Below are positions 1-9,201 of a stretch of DNA of 64,000 bases, piece by piece. The position numbers and the translations under genes are program-made. The notes beneath the pieces are model-generated. The model made no database searches. It was not told the DNA's origin and saw only the letters and a program-made list of their open reading frames with translations. Within the stretch, counting starts at the first letter, position 1, and the number at the start of each line of letters is the position of its first letter. Source of the stretch: Nitrosomonas sp. Nm132 (GTDB lineage Bacteria > Pseudomonadota > Gammaproteobacteria > Burkholderiales > Nitrosomonadaceae); contig NZ_FNDH01000004.1 in NCBI RefSeq assembly GCF_900100485.1, positions 1 to 64,000 on the forward strand, in the 5' to 3' direction.

Positions 1-135
1 CGGACAACCAACCCGCATTCGGTATAGCACACCCTCCACCGTCATGCGCAGATTGCGCTTGTTATAAATCGCTTCTTGAAGCAGAATCTTCTCCAGCTTC
101 GGCCAGAATTCATCGGTGAGCATCAGTCGGGGCAT
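1..135 (-). CDS. IS5-family transposase, N-terminal part (partial)
   Basis: An open frame begins with ATG at 135 and runs off the left edge without a stop (45 codons). It begins MPRLMLTDEFWPKLEKI and continues through a segment ending in RMRVGCP. This resembles the DUF4096-type N terminus of IS5-family transposases (xLTDxxWxxLxxxL, then VEGxLYRxRxGxPW). The catalytic DDE domain would lie outside the window, so it cannot be said whether the gene is intact. Confidence 0.6.
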   Translation of the reverse strand, partial: MPRLMLTDEFWPKLEKILLQEAIYNKRNLRMTVEGVLYRMRVGCP

Positions 136-230
136 CGTAAACTCGTTTTGTGGGGGGGTGTAAAAATCTCTCAATATTACGAGTTTACTTCGATTTATGA
201 AATACTTACCTCAAAACGTCAACAGACCCT
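1..230 (-). mobile_element. End of an IS5-like insertion sequence, cut by the window edge
   Basis: The minus strand carries the first 45 codons of a transposase, preceded by about 95 bp of non-coding DNA. That leader ends in a sequence that reads, on the minus strand, AGGGTCTGTTGACGTTTTGA. Elements of the IS5 group often have terminal repeats of this GGGTCTGTTGACG type, so the element boundary is placed near 230. The other end lies outside the window, so the inverted repeat and target duplication cannot be checked. Queuosine genes start 50 bp beyond the boundary. Family assignment is from memory of IS5-type N termini and is moderate. Confidence 0.6.
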
Positions 231-278
231 AGCACATTCCACCCATAATTTAACCTGAAACTGGAGAACCAGACTGCT

Positions 279-968
279 TCATATTAGTTCTAAGGCATTT
301 CTATACCGTGTCGGATCGGGTATCTCTGCTACCAAAAATCCCGCCATGCGTAAGCGGCAGGCGTCACAGAGACCACAAGCAAATCCACTTTCATCAGCCT
401 GATAACAGGATACAGTTAAGCCATAATCGACCCCTAGCTCTATGCCTAAGCAGATGATCTCTTTCTTAGATAAATGCATAAGAGGTGCATGCAGAGTCAG
501 CTTATTCCCCTCCCTAGCAGTTTTGGTTGCGAGATTCGACATTTTCTCGAATGCTTCAATATAATCTGGCCGGCAATCTGGATAACCAGAATAATCAATA
601 GCATTAATACCGATAAATATATCGTGACTTTCGAGTACCTCTGCCCAGGCTAATGCTAAGGAAAGCATAATCGTATTTCTGGCAGGAACGTAGGTAACAG
701 GAATACCAGCCATTATTCCTTCAATAGGAATAGCAATGGATTCGTCAGTAAGTGCAGACCTCCCCAATATACTCAAGTCAATGCTGACGGTACGATGCTC
801 TTGTACGCCCATGGATTGGCCAATCTTCAGTGCTGCTGCTAACTCAGATTGATGACGTTGACCATAATCAATACTCAACGCATAGCATTCAAATTGCTTG
901 GCACGAGCAATAGCAAGTGTCGTCGTAGAATCTAATCCACCCGATAAAAGTACGACCGCTTTTCTCAT
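279..968 (-). CDS. queC: 7-cyano-7-deazaguanine synthase QueC
   Basis: QueC converts 7-carboxy-7-deazaguanine to preQ0 using ATP and ammonia, in the queuosine (tRNA wobble base) pathway in the cytoplasm. The 229-residue protein has the N-terminal PP-loop SGGLDS (residues 9-14), which binds ATP. A C-terminal cysteine cluster, [19 protein letters not shown], provides the zinc site. Length fits the family (about 220-230). It is the last gene of the minus-strand run and lies 57 bp after queE, its pathway partner, so co-transcription is likely. The IS5-like element end lies just downstream. Confidence 0.95.
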   Translation of the reverse strand: MRKAVVLLSGGLDSTTTLAIARAKQFECYALSIDYGQRHQSELAAALKIGQSMGVQEHRTVSIDLSILGRSALTDESIAIPIEGIMAGIPVTYVPARNTIMLSLALAWAEVLESHDIFIGINAIDYSGYPDCRPDYIEAFEKMSNLATKTAREGNKLTLHAPLMHLSKKEIICLGIELGVDYGLTVSCYQADESGFACGLCDACRLRMAGFLVAEIPDPTRYRNALELI

Positions 969-1025
969 AAATCTATAAGACTTCTAAAGAAAAAAACAAT
1001 TCTCAGAATCGTATTTGCTGGATCA

Positions 1026-1715
1026 TTATCGCCCCGCGACTTCTCCCCAAAGCATTTTATGAAGCTGAAGCTGCAATCTAACCGCTAAGCGATCTTTTAA
1101 TATCCAGTCCGCAAGCAAAGCTGGGTCAAGCTGACCATGCACCGGTGAAAACAATACCGGACAAATCTGATCGAGGTGCCGCTCATAAAACACACCAACC
1201 GCCCATTGATAATCTGCTTTATCACATAAAACAAATTTCAATTCATCATGACAGGTTAAATATTCAAGATTAGACCACAGATTCTTCGTAACTTCACCTG
1301 AACCAGGTGTCTTGATATCCACGATCTTGGAAACCCGTTTATCCACTTTGGATACATCGAGTGCTCCGCTTGTTTCAATAGATACTGAATAGCCCGCATC
1401 ACATAAGACGGTAAGCAGTGTCAGACAAGCTTTCTGCGCCAGAGGCTCACCGCCAGTAACCGTAATGTAGCGAGATGCATAACTTGAAGCTTCATCCAAC
1501 ACCTCAGCAATTGACATGTTTCTGCCTCCCGAGAATGCATACTCAGTATCACAATATCCACACCGTAGCGGGCAACCAGTCAAACGGATAAACACTGTCG
1601 GCAAACCGACGCGACTGGTTTCTCCTTGCAAAGAATAAAATACCTCACTAACACGCAATACTTCTGTTTCGGGCTTGTGTGTAGAATGTTGTTGTAGCGA
1701 AAAGGGGAAATGCAT
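1026..1715 (-). CDS. queE: 7-carboxy-7-deazaguanine synthase QueE (radical SAM)
   Basis: QueE is the radical SAM enzyme that contracts 6-carboxy-5,6,7,8-tetrahydropterin to 7-carboxy-7-deazaguanine, one step before QueC. The [4Fe-4S] motif CPLRCGYC (CxxxCxxC) is seen near residues 48-55 within the segment RLTGCPLRCGYCDTEYA. A SAM-binding TGGEP follows at about residue 88. The N-terminal SLQGE segment is typical of the family. The protein is 229 residues. It sits between cpoB and queC; pairing of queE/queC with tol-pal is common in proteobacteria. Confidence 0.95.
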   Translation of the reverse strand: MHFPFSLQQHSTHKPETEVLRVSEVFYSLQGETSRVGLPTVFIRLTGCPLRCGYCDTEYAFSGGRNMSIAEVLDEASSYASRYITVTGGEPLAQKACLTLLTVLCDAGYSVSIETSGALDVSKVDKRVSKIVDIKTPGSGEVTKNLWSNLEYLTCHDELKFVLCDKADYQWAVGVFYERHLDQICPVLFSPVHGQLDPALLADWILKDRLAVRLQLQLHKMLWGEVAGR

Positions 1716-1763
1716 TACATCTTAAGAGACGGCTTCAACAACCGCCTCTTTCATTGTTAAATT

Positions 1764-2564
1764 TTATTTTAAGCTAGCGAGGCGACGCTTAGCTTTTTCG
1801 GCAGCCTCACTATTGGGATATTTTGTGATTAAATTTTGTAGTATTTTTTTGGCTGCGGGAACCTCAGCCATTTCCAATTGACTGCTTGCAATATTAAGCA
1901 TGGCATCAGGTGCTTTTGAGCTGTTAGGATAATGCTCGACCACTTTTTGCTGGGTGCTGATGGCTGCTTTGAAATCACGTAGCGCATAATATGCATTCCC
2001 TATCCAATAGGTCGCCCCTGGTGCCAAATTAGAGGTAGGGTAACGTTTGAGAAAATTTTCAAACTGAGCGATAGCTCCCGAGTAATCACCTTCTTTGAAC
2101 AAATTATAACTCGTGTTATACGTATCACGTTCTGACATGTCTGTAGGTTGTGCTACAGGACTCGCCCCAGCTGTCACTGCGGTAGCAGGAAGTGGCGCAT
2201 GTAGTGGAGAATCCAGGCTAATCGGTGTATCGCGGGATGCTGGCTCTACCTGTCTCAGTCGGCCATCCAGATCGATGTAGAAATCCTTCTGCTGTTTTTT
2301 CAGAAGCTTATTTTCTTCACTCAGTATTTCAATTTGCCCATGCAGTTTTCCAAGCTCGATTTTAAACGCTTCGATCTGACTATAAAGCTCTAATATTGCC
2401 TGATTTTTAAGCGTTTCCTCCATACTACCAATACGCGCTTCCACCTCTTGTATTTGTTTATTTAATAGCTCAATTTGCTCACGCGCTTGTGCGTCATCAA
2501 ATAATCCGGCGAAACTTACATTACAACTAAACAAAAACAATAGTATGGAAGCGCGTACAAACAT
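1764..2564 (-). CDS. cpoB: Cell division coordinator CpoB (YbgF), periplasmic TPR protein
   Basis: CpoB is a periplasmic partner of TolA that, in E. coli, coordinates peptidoglycan synthesis with outer-membrane constriction. The 266-residue protein has an N-terminal signal peptide (hydrophobic run about residues 5-19, ending VSFAG). A coiled-coil trimerisation region follows (about 30-105, rich in Glu, Lys and Leu), then a proline/alanine linker. The C-terminal TPR repeats (about 145-266) include the YNxxxxLFKEGDYxxAIxxFxxFLxxYP pattern typical of Tol-Pal system protein YbgF. Its start overlaps the pal stop as TGATG, so the two genes are translationally coupled. Confidence 0.92.
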   Translation of the reverse strand: MFVRASILLFLFSCNVSFAGLFDDAQAREQIELLNKQIQEVEARIGSMEETLKNQAILELYSQIEAFKIELGKLHGQIEILSEENKLLKKQQKDFYIDLDGRLRQVEPASRDTPISLDSPLHAPLPATAVTAGASPVAQPTDMSERDTYNTSYNLFKEGDYSGAIAQFENFLKRYPTSNLAPGATYWIGNAYYALRDFKAAISTQQKVVEHYPNSSKAPDAMLNIASSQLEMAEVPAAKKILQNLITKYPNSEAAEKAKRRLASLK

Positions 2565-3079
2565 CAGTATTCTCCTTGATAAAGAATATCGGCACGGCGG
2601 TTCTCAGTCCATGAGGACTCATCACGACTTGTTGCACGAGGTTTTTCTTCACCTAAGCTTACAGCCTCAATCTGATGATCGCGCGCGCCCGAGAGCAACA
2701 TGGCATTCTTCACACTTTCTGCACGACGCTGGCCAAGTGCAAGATTATACTCACGGCTTCCACGCTCGTCTGTGTTACCTTGCAGCAATACCTTTGCATT
2801 TGAATTGTCTCGCAGGTACTTGGCATGTGCCAACACTAACTCTCTATACTGGCTTTTTATTGTATAACTATCAAAGTCGAAATAAACACTACGCTGAGAC
2901 AGAATGTTAGAAGGATCTCGCAATGGATTCATGGCAAACCCACCCGATCCCATGCCATCTTGAGCACCCATACCACCGCTCCCCATGGTTCGGTCCTCCA
3001 CTTCACCTGTAGGTTGTGTCGATTGACTTGCGCACGCTGACAATAAACAAATTATCAACACACTCAAAATTTTTTTCAT
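2564..3079 (-). CDS. pal: Peptidoglycan-associated lipoprotein Pal
   Basis: Pal anchors the outer membrane to peptidoglycan and interacts with TolB. The 171-residue protein starts with a lipoprotein signal peptide with lipobox LLSAC (cysteine at about residue 16). A Gly/Met-rich linker follows (about 30-55). The C-terminal OmpA-like domain (about 65-171) contains VYFDFDSYTI and the peptidoglycan-binding signature GNTDERGSREYNLALGQRRA. The gene lies 16 bp after tolB and its stop codon overlaps the cpoB start. Confidence 0.96.
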   Translation of the reverse strand: MKKILSVLIICLLSACASQSTQPTGEVEDRTMGSGGMGAQDGMGSGGFAMNPLRDPSNILSQRSVYFDFDSYTIKSQYRELVLAHAKYLRDNSNAKVLLQGNTDERGSREYNLALGQRRAESVKNAMLLSGARDHQIEAVSLGEEKPRATSRDESSWTENRRADILYQGEY

Positions 3080-3095
3080 TTCTTACCTTATAAAA

Positions 3096-4415
3096 TTAGT
3101 TAACGAAGTTACCCGTACGCTGTGATTTCAGCAAAGGACCCCATACCGGTTCTCTGATATCGCCAGTTTGTGATGAAAGACGCTGCTTCGTTTGTCCATC
3201 GCTCGAAACGGCGGATAATATACCACGTCCGCCTATTTCAGTAGCGTATAAAATCATCTTGCCATTTGGCGCAAAGCTAGGAGATTCATCGAACCTTGAA
3301 TCGGTAAGTAATTGCATTTGCCGTCTAGCAAAATCTTGTACTGCAACATTAAACTTGCCACCATTACGATGAATATAGGCAAAACTTTTCCCATCGGGAC
3401 TATACCGTGGACTTACATTATAGCTTCCTTCAAATGTAAGGCGCTCAGCCACACCTGCTTTATCCCCTGTTATCGCCATGCGATATATTTGTGGACTACC
3501 CCCACGATCAGAGGTGAAAATAATCGACTGCCCATCCGGAGAAAAGCTGGGCTCCGTATCAATTCCCGAGCTTTGAGCAAGTCTTTGCAGTCCACTCCCA
3601 CCCGCATTAATCAAAAAAATTTGCGATCCCCCCTGCATAGTCAATACCACGGCCAGCCTGCTGCCATCAGGGGACCAAGCCGGCGCACTGTTACTGCCCT
3701 TAAAATTAGCAATAGCTTTTCGTTCACGAGTTGACAGTGTTTGTACGTAAACAACCGGCTTTTTGTTCTCAAATGAGACATAGGCAAGTTTGCTACCATC
3801 AGGGGACCAAGCGGGTGAAATAATAGGCTCAGTATATTCGATGACTGACCGAGCATTAAAGCCATCAGAATCGGCTACTTGCAACGCATATTTATTGCCT
3901 TGTTTCATGACATAAGCAATATGGGTGCTAAATACCCCAATATTACCAGTCAATGTTTCATAAATAATATCAGCAATACGATGTGCAACCGCGCGCAACT
4001 GATCGGCCGGGACCGTACCTGCAAATCCAGTCAACTGTGTGCGCTTTGCAACATCCATCAAGCGAAAGCGCACATCGATCCGCCCATCAGGCAAAATCGT
4101 CGTACTGCCTATCACGAGCGCGCTTGCTCCCCGATTCTGCCAATCTGCGTAAACGACCTCTTCCGGTTCATGAGGCGTGAGACCCGATGAATCAGTCAGC
4201 CTGAAACTACCTGTCCGTTCCAAATCAGCTGCCACCACCGTCGTTATACTCTGCGGAAGCCTTGATTCAGCAGAAAACGGGACAATAGCAATGGGGATTC
4301 TGGATGCACCTCCCCCAAATATTTCGATATTAAGCGCAGCATGAAGCGGCGCATGCATGATCGACAAAAACAAAAAGAACACATAAAAAGAAAGGGGATG
4401 TAAATAATTCCGCAT
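3096..4415 (-). CDS. tolB: Tol-Pal system protein TolB
   Basis: TolB is the periplasmic beta-propeller protein that binds Pal and TolA. ATG at 4415 is preferred over an upstream in-frame TTG at 4430. It gives a normal signal peptide (MRNYLHPLSFYVFFLFLSIM.., cleavage near APLHA-A) and has GAGAG about 8 nt upstream. The 439-residue product has the N-terminal domain (IAIVPF, about residues 35-165). A C-terminal propeller follows with repeated WSPDGSxLAYVS / FSPDGQSIIFTSDR / YSPDGKSFAYI blades. Two of these blade sequences are also recognisable at DNA level near 3660 and 3800. It sits between tolA and pal. Confidence 0.95.
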   Translation of the reverse strand: MRNYLHPLSFYVFFLFLSIMHAPLHAALNIEIFGGGASRIPIAIVPFSAESRLPQSITTVVAADLERTGSFRLTDSSGLTPHEPEEVVYADWQNRGASALVIGSTTILPDGRIDVRFRLMDVAKRTQLTGFAGTVPADQLRAVAHRIADIIYETLTGNIGVFSTHIAYVMKQGNKYALQVADSDGFNARSVIEYTEPIISPAWSPDGSKLAYVSFENKKPVVYVQTLSTRERKAIANFKGSNSAPAWSPDGSRLAVVLTMQGGSQIFLINAGGSGLQRLAQSSGIDTEPSFSPDGQSIIFTSDRGGSPQIYRMAITGDKAGVAERLTFEGSYNVSPRYSPDGKSFAYIHRNGGKFNVAVQDFARRQMQLLTDSRFDESPSFAPNGKMILYATEIGGRGILSAVSSDGQTKQRLSSQTGDIREPVWGPLLKSQRTGNFVN

Positions 4416-4451
4416 AGCAGCAACTCTCAAAAAAATTGCATTCTATAAAAA

Positions 4452-5411
4452 TTAAAGCGAGTCACGATAATGTACCGTAAGATTAAAATCACGAAACTCT
4501 CTGAATAACGCTGGATCAGGCGGTATAGGTAGTGGTGTAGACAAGAAAATAGCTCTCTCCACCGCTTCGTCAAATGCAGAATAACCACTTGCTCTGCGTA
4601 ACATCACATTCAACACCTCGCCACCTGGCAAGAGTGTTACCTTGAAGTCAACGACCGGATTACCCGGCAGATCGGGCGGCATGACAATACGACTTCTGAT
4701 TTTTGCCTGAATCATCGCCTTATACTTGGCTACTTCATCCATTTGCTTGGTTTTTTCCGCAGCAGCTTTTTGCGCAATGGCTTCCCGCTCACGTTGCTGC
4801 TGCTTGATCTCCTCAGCCTGTTGCTGCTCCTTGAGCAGCTTCTCTTTCTCCAGATCAGGCTTTTTCGTTGTTTCCTTAACCACTTCTGGTTTTGCTACCT
4901 TCTCCTTGACTGGTTCAAGTTTAGGTTTGGGGGGAGTCTCTTTAACTGGCTCGGGTTGCTTTGTGGCTTCCTTTACTGGCTGAGGTTTTATCGTTTTTTC
5001 CTTGATCTCAATAGTTGGTTTTTTAGGCGGTGGCGGTGATTCCACTTTAATCGGCTCAGGTGTAGAAGGCGTCTCTTTAACTGGCTCGGGTTGTTTTGTC
5101 ATTTCCTTTACCGGCTGAGGTTTTACTGTTTTCTCCTTGATCTCAGTAGCGGTTTTTTTGGGCGGCGGGGGAGCTTCTACCCTGGCTACCTCAGGTTTAG
5201 GCGCCGTTTGTTTGGCAACAGGAATAGGCTTGACGGGTTGTGGCAGATCACTCCACAAATCGACGACCATCGTTTCAGCGGGTTCGTTTTTCCAGCTTAA
5301 ACCAAAAACCATGAATGCAAAAAAGACAAGGTGGACGAGCAAAGCCAGTACGGCAGCCCGCAATAACCCAGGTTCCGCATGTGAAACATCTCGCCAAGCT
5401 GTCACATTCAT
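4452..5411 (-). CDS. tolA: Energy-transducing protein TolA
   Basis: TolA links the inner-membrane TolQR motor to TolB-Pal at the outer membrane. The 319-residue protein has one N-terminal membrane helix (about residues 18-40). A long low-complexity periplasmic domain (about 55-215) is rich in Pro, Lys and Glu, with recurring units such as KPQPVKE and PEPVKE. The C-terminal TonB-like domain (about 220-319) contains YKAMIQAKI and GYSAFDEAVERAI. The proline-rich repeats are imperfect in DNA and may vary in number between strains. Gene order tolQ-tolR-tolA-tolB-pal is canonical. Confidence 0.93.
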   Translation of the reverse strand: MNVTAWRDVSHAEPGLLRAAVLALLVHLVFFAFMVFGLSWKNEPAETMVVDLWSDLPQPVKPIPVAKQTAPKPEVARVEAPPPPKKTATEIKEKTVKPQPVKEMTKQPEPVKETPSTPEPIKVESPPPPKKPTIEIKEKTIKPQPVKEATKQPEPVKETPPKPKLEPVKEKVAKPEVVKETTKKPDLEKEKLLKEQQQAEEIKQQQREREAIAQKAAAEKTKQMDEVAKYKAMIQAKIRSRIVMPPDLPGNPVVDFKVTLLPGGEVLNVMLRRASGYSAFDEAVERAIFLSTPLPIPPDPALFREFRDFNLTVHYRDSL

Positions 5412-5425
5412 CGTTGCTTACATGC

Positions 5426-5842
5426 TTATCTAGGTTTTGTAAGCAGCCCAACTTTATTGACTTGCTCTTGCTGTAATATGTCCATGATGTTAATTACTTC
5501 TTCATAACGAACATTTTTATCAGCAGCGATCACCACAGGCTGCTCAGCATTTTGTGCCTGCTTATTTTTAACTGCTTTTACAAGCTCGGTACGAGTCATT
5601 TTCTGCTCACTACCCGCTTTGCTACGATCACGTAATGTCAGGCCACCATCTGCAGCAACGATGACTTCCATTGGTTCAACCGGTGCTGTTGATGACTTAC
5701 CGATTTGAGGGAGTTCAATTTGACCGGGATGAATAAGGGGTGCCGTAATCATGAAAATAACCAGTAATACCAGCATTACATCAATATACGGTACGACATT
5801 GATTTCGTTCATTAGACGACGTTTAGCTCGACGATTAATCAT
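5426..5842 (-). CDS. tolR: Tol-Pal system inner-membrane protein TolR
   Basis: TolR is an ExbD-family motor subunit that works with TolQ to use the proton motive force. The 138-residue protein has a short basic N terminus and one membrane helix (about residues 17-38). The helix starts at the conserved VVPYIDVMLVLLVIFM; its Asp is the expected proton-path residue. A periplasmic domain follows. It is 15-20 bp from both tolA and tolQ, consistent with one operon. Confidence 0.95.
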   Translation of the reverse strand: MINRRAKRRLMNEINVVPYIDVMLVLLVIFMITAPLIHPGQIELPQIGKSSTAPVEPMEVIVAADGGLTLRDRSKAGSEQKMTRTELVKAVKNKQAQNAEQPVVIAADKNVRYEEVINIMDILQQEQVNKVGLLTKPR

Positions 5843-5859
5843 GCGATGGCCATGTTCTC

Positions 5860-6543
5860 TTATAATTTTGCTGCCCGTCGCTGCAACACATTGGATAGCT
5901 CCTCCATAAAACTTTCATACCGTGTTGCTAACTGACTGGTATCACTTGCATAACGATTATAAGCAATAACTGCCGGAATCGCTGCAAACAAACCCATCGC
6001 TGTCGCAATTAACGCTTCTGCAATGCCAGGCGCGACATGCGCAATCGTCGCTTGTGTTAAATTAGACAATTCGCGAAATGCATTCATAATACCCCAAACC
6101 GTGCCAAATAAACCCACATAGGGACTCACTGACCCTACAGTCGCCAAAAAAGACAGATGGGACTCCAGTCTATCCATTTCACGTTGATAAGCAGCACGCA
6201 TTGCGCCCCGTGTACTATCCATCATCGCACCAATATCCATGCCAGCTTGATGCTTGGTAAATTCACGGAACCCTGCCTCAAAAATACGCTCCATACTCCC
6301 CGCCATGTCACGTGCGCCAGCCGCCCGCTGGTACAGCGCGTTTAAATCTACTCCTCTCCAGAAAGTATTTTCAAACTCGTCACTTTGTTTGATCGCCAGT
6401 CTAATTGCAAACATCTTACGAAAAATAAACCACCATGATAACAATGACGCAATCAATAAAAGTAGCATAACCAGTTGAACAGGCAGGCTGGCGCTGCTAA
6501 CCAGGTAAAAAAGCGATAAATCTTGGGTAACAGTCGTGTTCAT
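5860..6543 (-). CDS. tolQ: Tol-Pal system inner-membrane protein TolQ
   Basis: TolQ is the MotA/ExbB-like proton-channel subunit of the Tol-Pal motor. The 227-residue protein has three hydrophobic segments (about residues 16-38, 133-157 and 170-195). The ExbB/TolQ core signature LATVGSVSPYVGLFGTVWG, followed by IAEALIATAMGLFAAIPAVIAYN, is present. It follows ybgC by 6 bp and precedes tolR. Confidence 0.96.
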   Translation of the reverse strand: MNTTVTQDLSLFYLVSSASLPVQLVMLLLLIASLLSWWFIFRKMFAIRLAIKQSDEFENTFWRGVDLNALYQRAAGARDMAGSMERIFEAGFREFTKHQAGMDIGAMMDSTRGAMRAAYQREMDRLESHLSFLATVGSVSPYVGLFGTVWGIMNAFRELSNLTQATIAHVAPGIAEALIATAMGLFAAIPAVIAYNRYASDTSQLATRYESFMEELSNVLQRRAAKL

Positions 6544-6549
6544 AATAAT

Positions 6550-6984
6550 TTATTTCTCGATTTTTTGACGAAGCGGCATCGGTACACTCACTGGCTTGAG
6601 ACTGTCCACGCCCACACATACCACATGAATAATTGCACTGACTAACATGACCTGATCTCGTAATACTTGCTGAAATAATGTAATGCGGCTTCTGCCTATC
6701 TCTGTTACTTGAACGGTAACATGTAATAAGTCATCGAGAAGCGCTGGCTTGAAATATTCAATATTAAGTGACCGCACCATAAAAATTATTTTATGGTCTT
6801 GAATCAATGTATTAACGGCAAATCCTATTTCTCGTAGCCATTCGTAGCGGGCGCGCTCCATAAAATTAAGATAGGTGGCATGATAAACGACTCCTCCTGT
6901 GTCGGTATCCTGATAATAAACCCGTACTGAATAAGAGAAGATATCGCCAGATAAAGCAAACTGTGTTTGATGCTGAGAGCTCAT
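6550..6984 (-). CDS. ybgC: Tol-Pal-associated acyl-CoA thioesterase YbgC
   Basis: YbgC is a hotdog-fold thioesterase that acts on acyl-CoA or acyl-ACP and is encoded with tol-pal in most proteobacteria. The 144-residue protein contains the 4-hydroxybenzoyl-CoA thioesterase signature YYQDTDTGGVVYHATYLNFMERAR (about residues 23-46); the Asp of YQDTD is the expected catalytic residue. It is the first gene of the tol segment and lies 6 bp before tolQ. Confidence 0.93.
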   Translation of the reverse strand: MSSQHQTQFALSGDIFSYSVRVYYQDTDTGGVVYHATYLNFMERARYEWLREIGFAVNTLIQDHKIIFMVRSLNIEYFKPALLDDLLHVTVQVTEIGRSRITLFQQVLRDQVMLVSAIIHVVCVGVDSLKPVSVPMPLRQKIEK

Positions 6985-7023
6985 TTAATCTAATGTTTAT
7001 TATTTACAAAAGTTATCAACACT

Positions 7024-8064
7024 TTAACACTCTCCCCATAGATCATCCACCACATTACTTTTCGATGGAATAATGTTGAAATGCTGATAAGTAATAGCTG
7101 TAGCCATGCGGCCACGCGGCGTGCGCTTCAAGAATCCTTGCTGAATTAAGTATGGTTCCAAAACATCTTCAATTGTGTCACGCTCTTCGTTGATGGCTGC
7201 AGCAAGATTATCTATACCGACAGGACCACCTTCAAATTTTTCAAGTACGGCCAATAATAGCTTTCTATCTAACACGTCAAGCCCGATCGCATCCACATCC
7301 AGCATTTTTAAAGCTGCATCTGCCACAGGTTGCGTAACACATCCTTCGGCCTTGATTTCTGCAAAATCTCGGACCCTTCGCAACAACCGGTTCGCAATAC
7401 GAGGCGTGCCTCGCGATCGGCACGCAATCTCCTTTGCCCCCTCTAAAGAAGCTCTGACATTCAGCAATCCCGCCGAACGCATCACGATTTTACTTAATTC
7501 ATCAGCAGTATAAAACTCCAATCGTGACACAATGCCAAAACGATCTCTCAGCGGATTTGTCAACATGCCCGCGCGCGTAGTGGCCCCCACCAAAGTAAAG
7601 GGCGGTAAATCAATCTTGACTGAGCGAGCAGCTGGCCCTTCCCCAATCATGATATCGAGCTGATAGTCTTCCAGTGCAGGATAAAGAATCTCCTCCACTA
7701 CTGGTGAAAGCCGGTGAATTTCATCGATAAACAAAACGTCATTAGGCTCAAGATTAGTTAACAACGCAGCCAAATCACCCGCTCTCTCCAAAACGGGACC
7801 TGAAGTTTGACGCAAGTTAACGCCCATTTCCCTGGCAATAATATGCGCCAATGTCGTTTTGCCTAAACCGGGGGGACCGAATAACAATACGTGATCTAAA
7901 GATTCCTTTCGTCGTCGTGCTGCTTCGATAAATATTTGTAGTTGCCCCCGAATCTTTTCCTGTCCGACATATTCTTCAAGTTGCTTGGGACGTAACGCGC
8001 GTTCCGATACCTCTTCTTGAGAAGAAAACGATGTTGCGGCAATGATTCGATCTGTCTCTATCAT
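7024..8064 (-). CDS. ruvB: Holliday junction branch-migration ATPase RuvB
   Basis: RuvB is the hexameric AAA+ motor that, with RuvA, drives Holliday-junction branch migration. The 346-residue protein contains Walker A GPPGLGKT (about residues 64-71) and Walker [10 protein letters not shown]. The sensor region GATTRAG and the arginine-finger segment LRDRFG are present. A C-terminal winged-helix domain ends with FLKRTPRGR and QHF. It follows ruvA by about 20 bp, in the order ruvC-ruvA-ruvB. Confidence 0.97.
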   Translation of the reverse strand: MIETDRIIAATSFSSQEEVSERALRPKQLEEYVGQEKIRGQLQIFIEAARRRKESLDHVLLFGPPGLGKTTLAHIIAREMGVNLRQTSGPVLERAGDLAALLTNLEPNDVLFIDEIHRLSPVVEEILYPALEDYQLDIMIGEGPAARSVKIDLPPFTLVGATTRAGMLTNPLRDRFGIVSRLEFYTADELSKIVMRSAGLLNVRASLEGAKEIACRSRGTPRIANRLLRRVRDFAEIKAEGCVTQPVADAALKMLDVDAIGLDVLDRKLLLAVLEKFEGGPVGIDNLAAAINEERDTIEDVLEPYLIQQGFLKRTPRGRMATAITYQHFNIIPSKSNVVDDLWGEC

Positions 8065-8084
8065 TCAGTTATTCGGGAAATGCG

Positions 8085-8669
8085 TTATTTTTCTTTTGAA
8101 AGAAGCTTTAATGCTTGTTTGATGCCATCTGAAACAGTGATATTTTGGGGCAATTGTTTGACTGCCCAATCTACTTCCCGGTCATTATAGCCCAGCGAGC
8201 GCAATGCATTGAATATGTCATTATCACTTCTAGCAGAAGCAGTCACTACATCAAAATGGCTTTCATCAAAATCAAGTTTGTCCCGCAACTCTAAAAGTAA
8301 TCGCTCAGCAGTTTTTTTCCCTATTCCCGGGATTTTGATAAGACGTACAGCATCCTGGGTTGCTACTGCATGATGGATATCTGATACACTTAATCCGGAT
8401 AAGAGAGCCAAAGCAGTTCTTGCACCAATCCCAGAAATTTTCATTAGCTGGCGAAAAACAAGTCGTTCAGCCTCAGTACCAAATCCATACAATAAATGGG
8501 CATCGTCCCTGACGATGAATTGAGTATAAAGTGTTACGGCTTCTCCAGTAGCAGGTAGATGATAGAAAGTACTCATCGGCACATCTATTTCATAGCCAAT
8601 TCCTTGCACATCTATCAGCACGAGAGGAGGACGTTTCTCAAGCAAAACGCCTGTTATCTTCCCTATCAC
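8085..8669 (-). CDS. ruvA: Holliday junction DNA helicase subunit RuvA
   Basis: RuvA is the tetrameric junction-binding protein that loads RuvB. The GTG at 8669 is chosen because it gives the family N terminus [16 protein letters not shown] longer reading starting at 8747 would add 26 residues unlike RuvA and would overlap ruvC extensively. With this start the GTG overlaps the ruvC stop as GTGA, the classic coupling arrangement. The 194-residue protein has the OB-fold (1-65), helix-hairpin-helix motifs ([15 protein letters not shown] and [16 protein letters not shown]) and a C-terminal RuvB-binding domain. Confidence 0.95.
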   Translation of the reverse strand: MIGKITGVLLEKRPPLVLIDVQGIGYEIDVPMSTFYHLPATGEAVTLYTQFIVRDDAHLLYGFGTEAERLVFRQLMKISGIGARTALALLSGLSVSDIHHAVATQDAVRLIKIPGIGKKTAERLLLELRDKLDFDESHFDVVTASARSDNDIFNALRSLGYNDREVDWAVKQLPQNITVSDGIKQALKLLSKEK

Positions 8670-9181
8670 ACCACCCTTCCACGCTTTAGGTAATAATACA
8701 TAGCTGCGGCAGATCCTGACCCGCCATGAGCATGACAAATCGCGCAAGCAAGCGCATCAGAGGCATCGATCCCAGGTTTTCCCTCAAGTCTTAATAGCCT
8801 TACAACCATTTCCTGTACTTGCTCTTTTTTGGCATGACCATTGCCAACCACTGCTTGTTTGATCTGCAACGCAGTATATTCAGATACTTCGAGACTATTA
8901 AGCACAGCAGCACAAATTGCTGCACCGCGCGCCTGCCCAAGTAATAAAGTTGATTTTGGATTAATGTTAACAAAGACTTGTTCTATTGCAACATAATGGG
9001 GGTCATGTTGCAGAATAATGCTATTAAGGCCATCAAGAATCAGTTTTAAACGGGGTGGCAGCTTACTGTCTGATGATGTTTTGATACAACCACTGCTTAC
9101 ATAAGCCAATTTGCTGCCCATTTTATCGATTATCCCAAATCCAGTAATATGCAAACCGGGATCTATACCAAGGATACGAAT
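8666..9181 (-). CDS. ruvC: Crossover junction endodeoxyribonuclease RuvC (apparent ATT start)
   Basis: RuvC resolves Holliday junctions. The conserved N terminus [17 protein letters not shown] is encoded from 9178 downward, but no ATG, GTG or TTG precedes it: the frame is closed by TGA at 9209-9211. The TTG at 9154 would start after the catalytic Asp. An ATT at 9179-9181 sits directly before this motif. Upstream of it is a good ribosome-binding sequence, GGTGAGG, ending 2 nt before the ATT. Starting there gives 171 residues and puts the Asp at position 7, as in E. coli RuvC. The later acidic motif VAIEQVF and the C-terminal [14 protein letters not shown] are present. The gene lies 20 bp after yebC. 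Confidence 0.9.
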   Translation of the reverse strand: MRILGIDPGLHITGFGIIDKMGSKLAYVSSGCIKTSSDSKLPPRLKLILDGLNSIILQHDPHYVAIEQVFVNINPKSTLLLGQARGAAICAAVLNSLEVSEYTALQIKQAVVGNGHAKKEQVQEMVVRLLRLEGKPGIDASDALACAICHAHGGSGSAAAMYYYLKRGRVV

Positions 9182-9201
9182 TTCCTCACCTTCCCGGTAA
9201 A

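Noticed and set aside
8670-8747. N-terminal extension of ruvA
   Set aside because: The 26 extra residues overlap ruvC and do not resemble RuvA, which starts MIGxxxG; GTG 8669 overlaps the ruvC stop in the usual way.
9152-9154. TTG as the start of ruvC
   Set aside because: It would remove the conserved RILGIDPG segment with the catalytic Asp7; the ATT at 9179-9181 fits the family length and ribosome-binding site better.
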